A stretch of DNA of 64,000 nucleotides, taken from the NCBI GenBank assembly GCA_032821775.1, contig JAVLRN010000016.1, forward strand, positions 186,001-250,000, in the 5' to 3' direction. The translations under genes were made by a program, and so were the position numbers. The stretch comes from Sanguinoderma infundibulare (Eukaryota; Basidiomycota; Agaricomycetes; Polyporales; Polyporaceae). Below the pieces are notes generated by a model. The model did no database searches and had not been told where the DNA came from. It was given only the letters and a program-made list of their open reading frames with translations. Positions within the stretch are counted from its first letter, which is position 1; every line of letters starts with the position of its first letter. Shown piece after piece: positions 46,170 through 57,180 of this stretch.

Positions 46170-47051
46170 TCATACAGCGTAACCCTGCAAAGCCCGCCGT
46201 CAATGACGAGATCGTGAAGAACTTTTCAACAGAGAGACTTACTCCGTTCACCCTGATCGTCTGGCCGTTCACCCAAGCCGCGTCGTCGCTGACGAGGAAC
46301 TGGACGACGTTGCTGATTTCCTCAGGCTGGCCGAGCCGCTTCTGCGGGTGAAGGCCCGCAAAGAAGTTGATCTGCTCCTGCGTTTTCCCGTTCCGGAACA
46401 TGTCAGTGTCGATGGGCCCGGGGGCGACAGTGTTGACGCTGATGCCCCGCGCGCCGAGGTCCTTGGCGAGCACGCGGTTCATCTGCTCGACTGCTCCCTT
46501 CGTCGCGGCATAGAGGAGGTAGTTCGCGGGGATGACGGAGGCGTGCGTGAGCGACGTAGAGAAGAGCACAATCTTGCTGCCTAGATGGGAAAAGACAAAA
46601 GTCAGATTCCAAGTTCAAGCTATGCGCGCAAGATCATCCTGTGCTCACCGGGTTTCATGTGTGGCGCTGCGGCCTGGACGAGGAAGAGGGGACCCTTGAC
46701 GTTCGTGTTGAAGTGCCTGTCGTAGTCCTGCTCGTCCGTGTCCTTCAGCAGTCGGTTCTCCATGAAGCCCGCGTTCACGACGAGGCTGTCGATGCGTCCG
46801 AACTGGCTGAGGGTCTCCTCGACGAGGCGCTTGTTGTCCGCGACGGAGCCGACGTTAGCTTGGAGGATGATGGCCTTGCCCGCGCCCTTTGCGTTGATCT
46901 CGTCCGCGATGGCCTGCGCCGCGGCCGCGCTCGCGACGTAGTTGACGACCACGTTCGCGCCTTGGGACGCGAGGCGGCGCACGATGGCGGCACCGATGCC
47001 GCGCGAGGAGCCGGTGACGATCGCAACGCGGCCTGCAAGTGGGAGGGACAT
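46170..47051 (-). CDS. classical short-chain dehydrogenase/reductase (SDR)
   Basis: NAD(P)H-dependent oxidoreductase with a Rossmann fold; substrate unknown. Exons 47051-46649, 46580-46243 and 46184-46170 give 251 residues, the usual length. Cofactor motif TGSSRGIG (residues about 13-20), NAG in LVVNAGFM (about 90), catalytic Ser in LFSTSL (about 142-144), and Tyr-x3-Lys in LLYAATKGA (about 158-162). PGPIDTDM and the C-terminal GQTIRVNGGYAV are also typical. The last exon codes only GYAV plus stop; without it the protein would end in unrelated residues. Start ch chosen at MSLPLAGR, though an in-frame ATG lies seven codons upstream. Closest in style to 3-oxoacyl-ACP reductase-like fungal SDRs. 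Confidence 0.92.
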
Positions 47052-47891
47052 GGTGATGTGCAGGTGTGGCAATGGGATGTCGAGGTGGTGATCGTGTCAG
47101 TGATAAAGAGCTGGATGTCTTGCACGCCGGACTTGCTCGTATTTATGTTGAACCGACGAGTCCCGAAGTCCTATTTTCGTTATATGCGGGTGGATTGCGC
47201 GGGGCAGGACGGAGTAGCGAGAAGACTACCCTTTCGTCACCTCTGACAGTCTCTGACTCAGCCGCGCCTGCGCGGCTCTTCGCTGTATTCAGGAGCGTGC
47301 GCGCTGGGGGCGAGGCTGACGAAGACGTGTGTGTTGGATGAACAATGGACGCACCCGGGATTGTCGGTGGGTTACTCTCAATTCATCGATCCAATTGAAA
47401 TCTGACGCATACAGGCGTGTGTCGGGAGGTGTCGTCTGTTGTATTTGATAGACGGTGCGTTCGAGGCAGGCCAACACGGTACTTCCCGCCTGTGAGGTTC
47501 GATGGAGCAACGGATAGTCCAGGTCTAGCTGCGCATACAGGGGAGCTCTAACACGGAGAGGGGAGATGGTGACGGAGGGAGAACGGAGAACGGGTTTTGA
47601 TAGAATAGTATAGGGCGTCTGAAGAGGTAAGTTGGTGCCGTTAAGGATCGTTATCATCTTAGGTGGAAGCGCAATATATTGTCTTTATCTCTGTAATCCC
47701 CCGTTTACAACGAATCATAACCGGGCCGTATCTAGGATCGTTATCATCTTATATGCAGTGTTATGCATCGGTATAGCCCAGTTAGATCAATCAGCTTATC
47801 TTTGCACCGCGTTAGAAGCTTCCACGTTTACTGTTTGCCGCCACCACTTACAGCTGCTCGCTGTGCAGCGCAGCGAGCAACACTCTTCACT
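47052..47891. promoter_or_regulatory. divergent intergenic region between SDR and VPS10
   Basis: About 840 bases that must hold both promoters. A GGATCGTTATCATCTTA 17-mer occurs twice (about 47644 and 47735). No gene recognised. Confidence 0.5.
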
Positions 47892-50800
47892 ATGGCCCTC
47901 CACCATCGGGCCCTCCTACTCCTCTGGAGCGTAGCCTCCTGGATACTACTCGTCGCCGGCCAGCCTCAGCACACCGTCAGCCACTTCGACAACCTGCCGG
48001 CGAGACTATTCTTCTTCGAAGACACGACTGTGAGTGCGCCGCGTGGTCGTAAATTGATGCCTTCTCTTCATTGAATGTGGCCCGGGCTCGCTTAGAACGT
48101 CATCTACCATGATGTCGTCAAGGGCACCGTCTACACCTCCCCGGATGAGGGCAAGTCATGGAGCGTCGCGGATGGCGTGCCGGAGGGAAAGGCGTCGATG
48201 GTCATTGAGCATCCGTTCGACAACAAAGTGGTGCGTACGCCTGTCCGCGTCGGGAATGTGTCAGTTACTGATTCCAATGTGCCGCAACATGAAGGCCTTC
48301 ATCTTGTCGAGGGGCAAGACTCATTATCGTACCCTCGACCGCGGCAAGTCGTGGCAGCACTTCGACATGCCTCTCCCGCCCGCGTTAATCGGGAGGCCGC
48401 TTTCGTTTCACTCGGACCCCGCCAAGTGGGGCTACATCCTCTACCAAGGTACATCGTGCACGAACGATGGCGGCTGGGGCGATTCTTGTCACGACGAGGT
48501 GCGTTTGGTTTCCAGTCATCGCATCGCCTTTCCCATCCAAGTTTGTTCGCTGTTGGCTGCGCGTTCCGGCTGCAATCTGCCGCTTCTATTTGCTGCGTCG
48601 CGAAGTGGTTTGGCATTTGCGTTCTTAAGTGTATTGCGGTCACGATGGGGAACCCGCGGTGCACCGCCTTTGCGCTCGAACCTCTTGTGTCGTCGCCCAA
48701 ATCATGTTCGCAGCACGCCGCCCTGCGCTATTGAGAGATATGTCTGTTCATCCATTCTATCATTTCGATTCCAGCATACATCCATTCTTCCCATGTCCAT
48801 GCACTGCCTCCCCCTCCCAAATTCGTTTCCCTGAACGTCCTGCTGAGGGATTCATCCGGCTCCAATCTGCCAATTCGCTTTGCTGCATCGCGATTCTCTT
48901 TGGCATGCATGACTTCTGGCGTACGTGTTGCAGCTTGGGGTCTTGATGGAGAAACCACGCGGTATCGAAGCAGACTTGCCGGTGCCTTATTTCAGGGAAT
49001 CCTTCCATGTATTCAACGTCTCTGGTTCCTCCTCCCTGAAGGAAACATGAGCTGATCTCCCTCACAGACATACTACACGAAGGAGGCGTTCAGCGATGAA
49101 TCTCGTCTGCTCTTCCTCGACTCCTCTCGGTGCCAGTTTGCGCACAGCAGCAAGGACTTCAAGCATGAGGCACACGATGACCTCATCTACTGCGTGGGCT
49201 TCGAATCCTCTGGTCCGTCCGGGAGCCATAGACTGTCCGGGAGCCGCCTTTTCTCGTCCACGGACTTCTTCGAGACGGAGAGGAAGGTCGAGGACCTCGG
49301 GGAAGGCAAGAACGCGCGCGGGATCGTCGCGTTTGCGATCGTATCCAAGTTCGCGGTCGTTGCGATGAAAGACTACTCGGACGGGTCGGGTGGGGACATG
49401 CTTCTGTACGTCACCGTGGACACCAAGACGTGGGCTAAGGCGCGGTTCCCGCACTCGTCGGATGCGCGGTTGCGCGAGAACGCGTACACGATCGTGGAGT
49501 CGACGACGCACTCGCTGGCGGTGGATGTGCTGACGCATGACCGGAGCGCGATTGGGACGTTGTTCGTGAGCAACTCGAACGGGACTTTCTTTGTGGAGAG
49601 CCTGAAGAACACGAACCGGAACGACATGGGCTACGTCGACTTTGAGACGATATACGGCGTCGAGGGCGTTGGCCTTGCGAACGTGGTGAGGAACGCACAG
49701 GACGTTGAGGGGCGCCATGCGCGCAAGGAGCTACAGACGCGAATCACGTTCGACGACGGTAGGTCTTGGACTGTGGTGCAACAGCCTATCGCAATAGGTG
49801 CTGACTGTAGTGTTACTAGGCCGCACCTGGGCTCGTCTGAAGCCACCGCCTGAAGACAGCGACGGACGCAGGATCAAGTGTAACACCGCAGACGATAGCT
49901 GCTCGTTGCACCTGCACTCGGTGACGCTCCCGCACAACTTTGGCCGTGTCTTCTCGTCGCCGGCGCCCGGGTTCGTGATGGGCGTCGGGTCGATCGGCGA
50001 GCACTTGCTGCCCTACCAGGAGTGCGACACGTTCCTGAGCACGGATGGTGGGATCAACTGGAAGATGATCCGGAAGGACGCGCACAAGTACGAGTTTGGC
50101 GACCAGGGGAGCCTGCTTGTCGTCGTCAACGACGAGGAGGGCGTCGACTCGATTCGTTACTCGACCGACTACGGCAAGACTTGGTATGTTGAGCGGGATG
50201 TATCGCGTTATACATCGGAAAGCTAACCGACTGCCTGATACAGGAAGGACTACAATTATGGGGTCCGGCTGCGCGCGCGCATTCTGACGACGGTCGGAGA
50301 CTCGACTTCTCAGAAGTTCCTACTCGTTGGCCATATCGCGAAGAAGGATCAGGCGGACGGCGAAGGTCGTTACGCTGTTGTCTTCTTGGACTTTGCAACG
50401 CTCGACAGGAGAAAGTGCAGCGACGGTGATTTCGAGGACTGGGTAGCACGCTCGGCCACGCACGAATGTCTCATGGGTCACAAGGTAGGTGTGGCGCGGA
50501 GGTCGTAGAAATCTTCTCACTCATCCACGGGCAGCAAGCGTACAGACGCCGCAAGGCAGATGCGAACTGCTACGTCGGCGAGAAGTTCCGTGAGCCTGTC
50601 CCGATAGAGAGCGCATGCCCATGCACGGACGAGGATTACGAGTGGTAAGCAGAAGTCATCTCTGCCGCCCCTTCGTAGCTTGAACGGCGCTTGCAGTGAT
50701 TACAACTTCATCAAGGACGGCGCGGTATGTGTACCCGCGGGACCGGAACCTATCCCTCCAAACGTGTGTCTGGAGCCCCACCAGACGTACATGGGATCGT

Positions 50801-53701
50801 CAGGATACCGCAAGATTCCTGGCAATACTTGTCAGGGTGGTAAGAAGAAGGATGAACCTAGATCGAAGCCCTGCAGGGAGGGTATGTCTATCATTGCAAG
50901 TCATGTTGTAACTACACCGCTCACAGTGATAATCTAGCTCAACCCAGCGAAGGCCAGATCATTCACCAGACTGTGGGTAAATCCCAATATTCCGTGCTTC
51001 CCGTACTTATAACAGCCATTAGTTCGAGTTTGACAGTCCGATCGTTCAGTACGCGTACTTCCGCAAGTCGACTGTCATACTGGTCAGGTTGGCGGATAAC
51101 AGTATCTGGCAGTCGCCCAACGAGGGCTATACCTGGAACCGCATCCATCCGGAAGAGACCTTCGTCGCTTTCTACCACCATACTCATTACTCCGATCGCG
51201 CCTACCTCATCACGAACACCAACAGATACTGGTACACGACGGACACCGGCAAAAGCTGGCTCTCGATGGACGCTAAGCTTCCGGCGAACAATTTTGGCTT
51301 GGCTGTGCTTCGCTTCCACCCCGACAAGTCTGACTACCTCATCTGGACGGGCATTCAGGGCTGCGGCGGTCTTTCCGAGAGCTGCCACACGGAGGCGTTC
51401 TATTCGCTCGACCACGGACGCAGTTGGTACGATGTCGACAAGTACGTGCGCAACTGCGCATGGGCGCGTGACACGCAGCTGCACGTCGACTCAAACCAGA
51501 TCATCTGCGAGTCGTACAAGAACAAGCAGGGCAACCAACGGTTCTTCGGGATGGAGAACCCGCTCGAGCTGGTCAGCGGCCTAGACTTCTACCAGAAGAA
51601 GACGAAGTTGTTCGACCATGTTGTTGGGTTTGCGAAGTTCTCGGAGTACCTGATCGTCGCGGAGGTCAGTCTTTCCTAGGGTGCGGCTGAGGCACGAGAT
51701 TGATTATGTGAAACAGTACCAAACGCAGAAACAGGCATTGGATATCCAAGTCTCTCTGGATGGTCGCAAATTCGCGTCGGGCGAGTTCCCTCCCAACATG
51801 CGCCCCGACCGGCATGTAAGCCAAGTTGGATCAGCTTCGATTATTATCTTCCCCTCATGCTTTTGATCCAGGCGTACACCATCCTCGAATCGAGCACGGA
51901 ATCTGTCTTCTTGCATGTCACCACGTCAGAGCGTCCTGCGCCGTTCTGGGGCAATATCCTGAAGTCGAACTCGAATGGTACTTACTTCGGGCTTTCGATG
52001 GACAATGTCAACCGCAACGATGCCGGATTTGTCGACTTTGAGAAGATGATTGGTCTCGATGGTATCGCGCTGGTTAATGTCGTATCCAACCCACACGAGG
52101 CTCCGTTGACCGGTCGCAAGTTGCTGCAGACTCGTATCACGCATAACGACGGTGAGCAGCTTTGACTACTGTAGCAGAACGCGAGGCTGACAAGCATGAT
52201 ATGCGTGCGCAGGTGGTAGCTGGCGTCCCCTTGTTCCACCACGCACCGACTCCCAAGGAAACCGTTACGCTTGCGACAGCACTGTGCGTTATTCCGACAT
52301 CTGTTCCCCGTTCCAGTGCCCATCCCTGACTGCTAGCAGAAATGCGCCCTCCACATCCACGGATACACAGAACGTTACGACGTGCGGGCTACTTACAGCA
52401 CGCCTTCGGTGCCCGGCTTGCTGATGGCTGTCGGTAACGTCGGCGAGTCTCTCGATCCCTACGAACAGAGTGGCACTTTCTTGAGCCGCGACGCCGGTTT
52501 CACTTGGCAAGAGGTTCAGAAGGACGCCCATCTCTGGGAATTCGGCGACTCGGGCTCGATCCTTGTCATGGCCAACGATGAGGGTCCGACCGACAAGATT
52601 TTGTTCAGCACGGATGAAGGATCGAATTGGCGGGAATACAAGTTCACGGACGAGGCGATGCGCGTCAAGGCTATCATCACTGTGCCGTCGGACACAAGCC
52701 GGCGGTTCATCCTGATGGGTTTCTACCCTCGTGCGAAGAATGCTGCTGTCGCTGTGCACGTCGACTTCACTTCGCTTACCCGGAAGAAGTGCCGTATCGA
52801 CGCCGACGATCCCAACGAAGACGATTTCGAGCTGTGGAGCCCTGCTGAGAACCGTGAGGAGCCGTGCTTGTTCGGTCGTCAGGTGGGTTGCACGCTGTGG
52901 TCGTTTGCGGCCCCGTTTGATTGACGATAACGCTTGTAGACGCGATTCCACCGCCGCAAGCGCGATGCCAATTGCGTGGTTGGCGACCTCAAGAAGCAGG
53001 AGACGAAGATCGTGAAAAACTGCGAGTGTACTGCAGCGGACTTCGAGTGGTGAGCGAGTATTTGGGTCTCCAACATTACGACCGCTGACGACGTGGGTTA
53101 GTGAGTTCAACTACATCAGGAACGAAAATGGGGAGTGCGTTCTGCTCTCGGGCTTGTCGCCTCGACAACCGGACCCCGACGGCCAGTGTCGCGAGGACGA
53201 CAAGTGGTACGACCTGACACCTTACCGCAAGATCCCGTACTCGAGTTGCGAGGGAGGCAAGCGGCCCGACCGTGGCACTGAGCACGCTTGCCCCGGCGTC
53301 AGCGGACACAGCGCGTTCTTCTGGTTGATGATCCTGTTCATCCCCGTCTCGTTCGCTGGCCTGATGGGATACTACTACCACAAGAAGGGCGGCTACGGCA
53401 GAGGGTACGTCCGCGCTTTCATGAGCGATTTTCCACGTGCTGATCAGCCGCCACGACACCATACAGTGCGATCCGACTTCCAGGGGGGGACGGCGGACTA
53501 CGATACTCGGGCCGCTCGGACGTGTTCGAGACGCTCGCGAGCGTGCCATGGTTCCTCATCGGTCTTGCGGGTATCGCATACGAGTGGGTCGCAGATAGGG
53601 TGGACCAGGTCGCGATCCGACTGCGGGGCCGTGGAGGGTACCGGAACCTGCCCGTCGACGAGGACGCGCAGATCCTGCGGTTCGAGGACGAGGACTCTTG
53701 A
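47892..53701 (+). CDS. VPS10: vacuolar protein sorting receptor VPS10 (sortilin family)
   Basis: Type I receptor cycling between Golgi and endosome to deliver vacuolar hydrolases. Seventeen exons in frame: 47892-48029, 48096-48230, 48295-48498, 49069-49759, 49820-50183, 50244-50484, 50535-50644, 50697-50881, 50938-50972, 51023-51664, 51717-51815, 51872-52151, 52213-52283, 52340-52882, 52940-53049, 53102-53404, 53467-53701; 1461 residues. N-terminal signal peptide, then two VPS10 propeller units with repeated Asp-box-like S-x-D-x-G-x-x-W motifs ([40 protein letters not shown]). Each is followed by a Cys-rich 10CC-like module (ANCYVGEK.., ANCVVGDL..). A membrane helix near residue 1356 ([15 protein letters not shown]) and a second hydrophobic stretch near 1411 follow, then an acidic tail ending EDEDS. 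Intron 3 is unusually long. Confidence 0.95.
48499..49068 (+). other. long VPS10 intron 3 with internal duplicated segment
   Basis: 570 nt (GTGCGT..CAG) against about 45-65 nt for the other sixteen introns. A roughly 50-bp segment at 48566-48615 is repeated, diverged, at 48856-48904 (shared CCGGCT, CAATCTGCC, TTTGCTGC, TCGCGA and TTTGGCA words). Suggests intron growth by local duplication. Confidence 0.75.
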
Positions 53702-54409
53702 AGTTGGAGTAGAGGAGAGGGAAGAGGGTGATTGGTGTTTTGGACTGCTCTGTCGACGCCGTACACCTAGCTCTGTTGTTTATTTACTAGTACCGTCCCT
53801 GCGCCACCGCTGACTCTAATCTGCTGTCGATACACATTGGATCTCTGTATATTCACAAGTATTGTATCTCTCTGGGAAACTTGAGGTCGATCAATGAGTC
53901 GACGTGCCTTTATTGCGAGCGAAGCAAGCCTACTCCGTAGGCCGGACCCGGAATGCTGCTTGGTTGGTACAAACAAGTACAAATTTCTCTCTTCGCAAGG
54001 GCATGGCCGCCTCCGTGATTACATAATCGCCTTTTTGGCCAGATGGCGTTCCGAAGACGGCCTCTCAGCTCGAGTTCCAACCACTGCAACTCCTCTCAGT
54101 CAGTCCCTTCATCGTACGCTTATACACTCCTTAAATCCCATTTATTGCACTGATAAACATACAGTTTTGTGTAACAGTGCAGCTTTCAGTACGCCGTACA
54201 GGGATTCCGCACTGGGCTCGTACTAGTACCTACACCGACCACCTCAACTCAGTTTAGTACGCCAAGTACTGTTGTACATCAACTCGTAAGTGCCAAGCTG
54301 TCCTGAGGACTCTTCTCCTTTTATTCTTGACCACCGGTCGATTTAACGGACTCATATCTGTCAGTGCCCCCAAAAAGTCCCGGAGTGCTCGACTCTCCTC
54401 AAATAAGAA
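53702..54409. other. intergenic, nothing recognised
   Basis: About 700 bases between VPS10 and the FunK1 gene. No coherent coding signal. Confidence 0.45.
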
Positions 54410-56479
54410 ATGTCCTCAGCCTTCCGTATCCTCAACAACGACAACCTGTTACCTCGCATTCCTGGAGATTCCCCTACAGATGCCGAGCGGAGCGAATTCA
54501 AGGCGCCGAAACTGAAGGAGGGAACGCCGACGCGGAGCATCTATTTCCAAGTGGTGAGTTGTACTCTCAAACCACCACCCCGCCAGAATAGCTAATGTCG
54601 GATTCAAAACGTGAACATGGCGCCGTAGTGCGGTCTGTGCTGAAGGCAGCTGGATGCAAGAGCCTCCGATTCTGGAACGACGCCAACGACAGCTTGGTCG
54701 GCGGCAGCGGTATTCACCTCAACACCCCCGTCTCACGCAAAGCCACCGGTTGCAACACCAAGCTACGCTCAAAAGACAAGGCGACCAAGGATCAGCCCAC
54801 TGACAAGAGCCCCTCCCTTAGTCTTCCATCTTCGTACTGGATGGACGTCCCAGTTGTAGCCAAGCGCGACGCGAAGAGCTCCGCGTTCTACTTCAAGGAC
54901 AAACCTCAGAAGACCTCGCCCGATGTTCCGGCGTTCAGAGCTACCAAAAACGCGCCAGAGAGCAAGACCCCACCGGACGTGCCGAACCCCACGGTTTCGT
55001 CCTCTCCCTCTGATGATAAGCCTGAAGATACGGCCGAGGCTCAGATGGCCCAGGACTCGCAGAATGACGAGGATGACGAGGAAACAGAGGAGGAGGAAGA
55101 GATTGAAGAGGGCGATGATGAGGATAGCGACACTGATTTTGAGGACATCCCGTACGCACCAGCCAGGGATTCCGGCGAATCGGAGTCTCCTGAGGCTTGC
55201 CACCCAAAGGCGTTCATCCAGAGTCTTCTAGCGTTCTTCAACCGTTGCGAGAAGGGCGTCAAGGCTCTAGAGGACTTCATAGAGCGCATGACCGACGTGC
55301 TCAAGTACCAGCACCGCACCTTCTGCTATGCTGTCTATGTCTGCGACGACATGGCCCGTCTACTCTACTTCGACCGCACCGGTGCGTACGTCACGGAGCC
55401 ATTCAGTTGGGTGGAGACCACATCGCCCCTGCACGAGTTCGTCTGGAAGCTCGCGCACCTCTCGAAGGCGAAGCAGTGCGAACACATGGGGCACGACACG
55501 ACCGCCAAGCTCGTCACAGCGAAGGACAGAGCGAAGTTCGTCAGTCGCGCCAAGCAAGCCCAGGACGATCACGTCAGGGATGGCCTACTGCAAGCCGCTG
55601 CGCATGGTTATCCGCTCTATGAGCTCCAAGTCGAGAATGCACCTGCGACGGAGGACGAGTGGTTCCCTGACGAAGGATTCCCACCCACACACTCCACCAC
55701 GCAGCCATCCCGGTCAGCCACCTCATCTGCCAAGCCGGGTCCGTCTCACTCTGCGTCCCACTCCGAGCTGCGAGGCCCCGTCCCCGGCACCGTCCGTCGA
55801 TTCATGGTCGGACGGCCACACTACGCTGCTGATGCGCTCGTCGGTCGCTGCACGAGATGCTTCATGGCGTTCGACATCACGGATCCCACGGATTGGGCTC
55901 CAGTCCTCCTCAAGGACTCCTGGCGTCCTTTTGTTCCCGGTCGTACTCGTCCGGAGCACGTGGTGTACGAACAGTTCATGCGCAAGGGCATCAGCACGGA
56001 CGGCCTCGCGACTCTGGTTTGTGGCGGCGATGTCGGCGGGAAACGCGCACAGCGCACACGGGTCCAGAAGGATCTGCCTGCAGAAAAGAGGCCTGTGCAC
56101 CGCATCCATTACCGGCTGGTCATCGAGGAGATTGGCCTGCCTCTGACCGAGTTCGATAAGTTCAGCGAGCTTTCCCGTTTCTTTGCGAATGCGCTAGACG
56201 GTTAGTCCTTCGCGATAATATGTTTAGGCATCTGCTCACAGTTGTTTTAATTTAGCCCATTGTGAGGTTTGGAGATTCGCCCGAGTCCTCCATTGCGACA
56301 TTAGTGTCACAGGCAACATCATGATTCGTGTCAAGGATGGAAAGCGAAGCAGGTTCCTCATCGACTGGGACTTGTCTCGCCTGGAGTGCGAGCTTGGGAT
56401 TGGTCCCATCGCACCAGATCGAATGGTGTCTCTTTCAGTCAATGCTCTGTTGCATGGGCTCAGATATATGTTATGTTGA
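54410..56479 (+). pseudogene. FunK1-type kinase gene truncated by retrotransposon
   Basis: FunK1 kinases are expanded in mushroom-forming fungi. Exons 54410-54553, 54592-56200 and 56256-56479 remain in one frame (658 codons). The N-terminal helical part is followed by a strongly acidic insert (about 55035-55160) and then the kinase N-lobe region (RTFCYAVYVCDDMARLLYFD, HRIHYRLVIEEIGLPL). Exon 3 carries AHCEVWRFARVLHCDISVTG..NIMI and FLIDWDLSRL. The family's catalytic HRD is HCD here, and a Thr interrupts DISVGN. After APDRM the family's TGTWQFMS block is missing: a likely donor (GTGTCT at about 56424) leads only into about 50 bases before the copia LTR at 56474, and the frame stops inside that LTR. 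Confidence 0.8.
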
Positions 56480-56833
56480 ACGCGCATAGGTTAGCATAGC
56501 AATGCATAGCATAGCTGCATACACAGATATCGGCACAGCCCGATATCTCATTCATCAGCACAGGTGCTGTATAGCTGCCTTCCACATGATTGTTTCATGT
56601 GATGCACTGCCTACATACCAGTGTACCGGCAGTGTGGTTTGGTACTGTATAGTTCTTACTAATACAGACACCCATGTAGTATATATACGGCCCCCATTGG
56701 CCCTAATAGTAACAGCTCTTCCTGCTCTTCTCCTCACTCGTCTCTACAAGCCTCTCTCCCCTCTAGCCAGGTAAGTATGTGTGACTACTGCATGTAGTTG
56801 TCCCCCATAGTGGTATCCCCACTATGCTCAACA
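56474..56833 (+). repeat. 5' LTR of the copia element
   Basis: Begins TGTTGAACGC and ends CTCAACA directly before the primer-binding site, so it has TG..CA ends and about 360 bp. TATA-like TAGTATATATACGG near 56677. Its start resembles the nested solo LTR at 61104 (TGTTGAACAT). The exact left end is inferred because the 3' LTR is not in view. Confidence 0.7.
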
Positions 56834-56845
56834 GGTTATGAGCCC
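56834..56845 (+). other. primer-binding site, initiator tRNA-Met anticodon arm
   Basis: GGTTATGAGCCC is the complement of the anticodon-arm sequence GGGCTCATAACC of eukaryotic initiator tRNA-Met. This fits half-tRNA priming known from Drosophila copia and many fungal copia elements. It begins immediately after the LTR end. Confidence 0.75.
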
Positions 56846-57180
56846 TGGTCGATGTTGTGGATACTGTGCCACTCACTGCTGGCTGCGTTCCACTCCTCAC
56901 CAGCTTACCTGGCAAACCTTCGTTTTATAATGTTTATCATCTATCCCTTGTTGCCGTTATGGCAGACTATCCATGTGTTGGATCAGGTGCGATCATACGC
57001 TGCCGGCCACTCATAATGGTGGCTTGGATGTGGCGCGATCAGCTTGATCGCTGCCTGCCATGCCACAGAGGGGGAACCTATGCTGGTATATGCTGCCGGC
57101 ATTTCTCTCTTCTCAATGTCGTTCAGAACGATGACTGACTAGTCTCTTCTGTCCAGACTTCAAAACCCTTATTGATCATC

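Noticed and set aside
49062..49718. A long minus-strand frame within VPS10 exon 4.
   Set aside because: Antisense shadow of a conserved propeller region.
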